A stretch of 64,000 bases of DNA from Bugula neritina (Eukaryota > Bryozoa > Gymnolaemata > Cheilostomatida > Bugulidae): NCBI GenBank assembly GCA_964035545.1, contig OZ037773.1, forward strand, positions 1,384,751-1,448,750, in the 5' to 3' direction. Positions within the stretch are counted from its first letter, which is position 1; the number at the start of each line of letters is the position of its first letter. Positions 60,312 to 64,000 of the stretch are shown here, piece after piece. A program made the translations under genes and the position numbers. The notes beneath the pieces are model-generated. The model saw only the letters and a program-made list of their open reading frames with translations. It did not search any database and was not told the origin of the DNA.

Positions 60312-61600
60312 ATTAAAGTAGAGTCTTGATGCTAACAAAATACCATGTGAGCTACTTAGCCAGAAATAAATCAGTTTAGCAAATCTATACTTTATTTCTA
60401 TGTCTTCCTGTAAAGTCATCAAAATGCCATCAATTTTGGTTTGTCATAACCCCTCAACTAATACCACATCATAAAGATACTCAAAACTTGTACAAGTATA
60501 TTGCAGATGGTTGCAGGAGAAAATACTACCACATGTTACTATGGTTCTGACTAGTACTGCAGTATTGCTGATATATTGTTATTGATTTCATTATGCATTA
60601 GATAAAACTGCATGCCATGGCCTCCAGCTAACAATTATTCACAAGGCTGCCATGTATATGCTTAATTAACCTTTTCTTTGGACATTGGTTGATGAAGGTC
60701 ATTTAAATGTCATTTTAGTTGATTGACTAATAGCATATGTTTATAGCGTTTAAAGCAATATTATACTACTTGAAGGCACATATAAGGTTGCTATTTTCTC
60801 CCAGCATATTTCATTTAAACCAGTCTATTTTACTCATCTCCTAACTGATATTATAAGGGTTTTCCATCAACACCCTACAAACTAAGAAGTTGTTTTCTCT
60901 TCAGCAAATGTTACTGGCTGACTTCGCAGAAGACAGACTGGTATTGGCTGGTTATCATGACTCAGCTTTGAACCAGCATCTACTGATACTGTGTAGATAG
61001 CTTCAAAGAGGTCAGCATGGAGCCAGTGGATACACTAACAGATATGACATTGTCTGTAGGGCAAATGTTCATATTTTATTAATTAGTATTACCACTAGGG
61101 TGTAGTTTGCACTAGAAGAGTTGTGTGCTGTTCAAAGCTTTATTTAACAGCAGGCCCTATAGATATTGCCACAGAATAGTATTTATGACTGCAGCTATAA
61201 CAAACTGCAGCTAAAATATTACAATGAGCTGCAGCTATTACAGAGAGCAGGGAGCTGGAATATTTATTATCTATATTGTTGCTTTACCTGAATGTTTTAT
61301 AGTAGAAAAATTATTTTTGAATGAGTGACAATGAATATAAACATTTAGTGAATTGGACATAATAGTAGCATGAAAGTGCTTACGTACACATAGCATAAGC
61401 TAAATATTTAGTAGTCCACACCTGTCTCCAGTTTCCCTTCCACTTAATTTAATATTAGAAGTTGTGTCCCCCAACCAATGTCGACCTTTAACCTTATTCT
61501 CAAGAGCAACCCAATAAAAAGCTTAAAGTTTGACTGATACATAAAATCCTAACTGTGCTATAGAACTATTTCTTTAGAGTTTAGGTGATGGATATTTTAG

Positions 61601-61862
61601 TATAGAGGGTTTGCATATGACGTCAGAGCCCACACGATTTATGTTTTGGTCACTATATTGGAAGAGAGAGAGAAAGAGGATGATATCAGAAGAGTGCATG
61701 AGATGAAAGTTATAGGAAAGAGAAACCGGCAAAGCATAAATGGCAGGATGCAATTAGAAAAGATCGTCAATCCTTTTCCCTCAATGAGGACGCTCAGGAC
61801 AGGGTTAGGTGGAGAAGCCTCTGGTAGCCACTCGCTACCCGAAGAGGAAAAAGCGGGAATAG
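61601..61862 (+). CDS. Orphan internal exon candidate
   Basis: Open from TTTTAG|TATAGAGGG to ATAG|GTGAGAATAAG for 262 bases, with balanced composition unlike the AT-rich flank. The frame reads RREKEDD-like charged text: EEREKEDDIRRVHEMKVIGK, then NPFPSMRTLRTGLGGEASGS and LPEEEKAGIG. I recognise no family and see no partner exon within the window. It may belong to a gene extending beyond 64000, be an old pseudoexon, or be chance. Confidence 0.3.
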
Positions 61863-64000
61863 GTGAGAATAAGTGAGAATTAGAGAATATGCCTATATTA
61901 CTGCGAGTACAGGGGACTTATACTTATAGCACATATATTTGCAGTTCCAAAAAATTCAGAGACATTTTTTCATCGTAAATTTTGAGAAAATAAACATGAC
62001 AGCATTTTCCAAGGTGTTGGTTACTAAGCAATGCTGAAGTGGCAGCCAAGATATAAATCCCATTAATCATTTGGTATGCTAATTGTTACCATTTGATTTA
62101 TATAGCTGTTGACCTTTTAACCCTTGAATAGTCACAGTCAAATTACGCTGCATAGTGAATACCAGGGGTGGGCAACTAGTGAAATGCAAGGTCCTACTCA
62201 CTCGACAGTCAGTGTTAGAGTCCCTCATGCAGTCTTTACTTTTACCCTCACAATAGCCAAGATCCAAGCCGGTAAGAAATCCGAATGCTTGTAAGGCAGA
62301 TAGCCAATAACCTCAGGTTAGCTTGTAGCTTATCTGCTAAATACTATAAACCGCATTATATTCCATGCCCTACCTTTTATAGAGATGAACCACAAAAATA
62401 TTAAATGCTCCCCTTTTTGGAATTTAATATTTAAGATTTACAACTAGGTAGATACAAGTTAGTGTTCTACATGTCCTACTAATAAGTACAAGTTGATGCC
62501 TACTAGTCATGTATGTTATACTTATAACAAGATAGCTCAGTTGCACTAGCGTGCTCAAATAATTATACAGTACTTCAAAGAGTTGGTGCTACATTTATTA
62601 AAGAGCTGTCAATGCTAACCACGTTTAAGTTCAAATCCTTTTTTTCAAGCTGAAAACTCTTGCCAAGAACATAGAACTGATGTTGGATCACCATACAAAA
62701 ATATATTCTAGTTATGAGCTGTTACTACATAATATTATAAAGGATATTGACATTAGCAATTTCTGTTTCTGTAACTTACTATATAAAGGTGCTGCTAAAT
62801 ATTATTATAAATATATTTTCTACAGCTACCCACACATTGCCCATGTTATCATGAGCAGCTTAGCCTTCTACTACATACCTACTTGATTATGTGGCTATAT
62901 TACAACTACCACCTGCACCAAATGAGGTTATTGGTCTCCTATAGGTGACAGAAATCATTACTATAATCTGCAGGCATAGCATTAGGAAATCAGCTATGAA
63001 TGTAGCATTAATTGAGCTGAATGTCAACAGTTGAAAACAAAGAAAAGGAAATGCAGGTAGGTGCAATAATGGAGAAATAGAGAAAAGCCTGTGTTCTAGA
63101 TCAAAAATGTAGCAAAAGAAGTTATGTTCTTGCAAAAATTTCAACCTGCACCCCAAACCGAGATTTAATAATAAAATTAAAGAACTTAGGTTATCTCAAT
63201 TTCTCCACTACTACATTTACATGGTCGTATAATCTGTTAGTTAGAGAATTGAACACTGTATTCCACACGTTCCATATGCTTCTTTTAATTGTTCTCTAAA
63301 TATTTTCACATTGACTTATAGGTATATTGACTTATAGGTATATATTGACTTATAGGTATATGATTTCAAATCAAATATATTATGATTTTAAACTTTCTAA
63401 CCTACTTGATTAGGCATCTTTAAAGACCTGATACTATTTAGGATTACACATTTGAAGTGATTAGTTAATCTTGCTCTTTGTTTTTGTACTAGCTGAATAT
63501 TCTTAGCTATAAAGGAAATATACCTTTCTTGTAAAAGAGTTTATATGTGCAGAATTATACCTTAGCACTCAACTAGCCAACAACAGTCATGCAAGCAAGA
63601 GCAAGCCTTTGGTTAGGGGTTTTCTAATACTTTACTGAAAATTGCAGTTTACAGTAATGAAGATTTTTGAAGAAAAAAGTCATTCCATGCAAGAGGAGTT
63701 GTTGAATGGCCTCACATTTCTGTTAGATAAACATTTCCTGCTACGTGTAGAAATGTTTAGTTAAATCTAGAACTGTTGGACAATAGCTGAAAGGTTAGTC
63801 AATTAATTGTTTTTATACATATATACCAGCACTGTTTTTATTTGTTCCAACTGTCAGATCTAAAGGTGCCGATAAATACTCCATCCACCATTTCCTGTGA
63901 TTTGTTAAGGTGTGTAATGTACAATAATGAGCTATAACTAATTAGCACTGGATGATTACTCAGTAAGTTATATACACAGACCCTTAGCCTCGGTTTCTAT

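Larger units (their letters stand above)
57532..64000. other. Gene-poor 3' flank
   Basis: Contains the 3' UTR of the second TSR gene, short tandem repeats near 58670-58770 and 63310-63365, a SINE (59669), a TA/TG microsatellite (60210) and one orphan exon candidate (61601-61862). I see no other supported gene. Confidence 0.55.

Noticed and set aside
62528..62645. Possible tRNA or tRNA-derived element (TAGCTCAGTTGCACTAGCG and GTTCAAATCC)
   Set aside because: The A-box and B-box-like words are about 100 bases apart and no acceptor stem or cloverleaf can be drawn, so at best it is a decayed SINE.

Overview
The window is nuclear DNA of an animal. It is AT-rich, its genes are split by GT-AG introns, and intergenic and intronic DNA is full of tandem repeats, tRNA-derived SINEs and DNA-transposon debris. 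Secreted thrombospondin type-1 repeat (TSR) proteins, a conserved HEATR5 and a costars-domain gene are all metazoan in character. The SINE body looks like those I know from molluscs and other lophotrochozoans, and the density of intronic minisatellites would fit a compact AT-rich lophotrochozoan such as a bryozoan. I cannot fix the phylum from the sequence alone.

Layout. 1-5930: no gene seen. 5998-13833 (+): a complete secreted protein of about 787 residues with a signal peptide, a Gly-rich exon, twelve TSRs and a short Gly-rich tail, in 15 coding exons. 14017-17983: a degenerate DNA transposon with inverted termini, whose left end is present three times in tandem. 18487-43446 (-): a complete HEATR5 (HEATR5A/B orthologue), which I assembled as 39 in-phase exons coding for about 1997 residues. 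43447-46999: intergenic, with trinucleotide-phased repeats, a SINE and the 3' end of a non-LTR retrotransposon. 47000-51766 (+): a costars-domain (ABRA/ABRACL family) gene in 4 exons. 54384-57531 (+): a second secreted TSR protein with a signal peptide, a 14-residue Gly/Ser repeat block, a Pro-rich linker and one TSR, in 4 coding exons. 57532-64000: repeats and one weak orphan exon candidate.

The first TSR gene and HEATR5 are convergent, and HEATR5 and the costars gene are divergent. The genes do not form a pathway. HEATR5 is an AP-1 trafficking factor, the costars protein an actin regulator, and the two TSR proteins are secreted or matrix components.

The most striking observation is structural. 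Several intronic minisatellites have repeat units that contain a copy of the adjacent splice junction, donor or acceptor, often with some exon bases. It looks as if each array was seeded by duplication across an exon-intron boundary. The clearest cases are in HEATR5 (next to exons 11, 20, 26, 32, 37 and 39) and one is in the TSR gene (before the exon at 10499). The result is rows of near-identical decoy splice sites beside the authentic one. A related expansion lies inside a coding exon of the second TSR gene.
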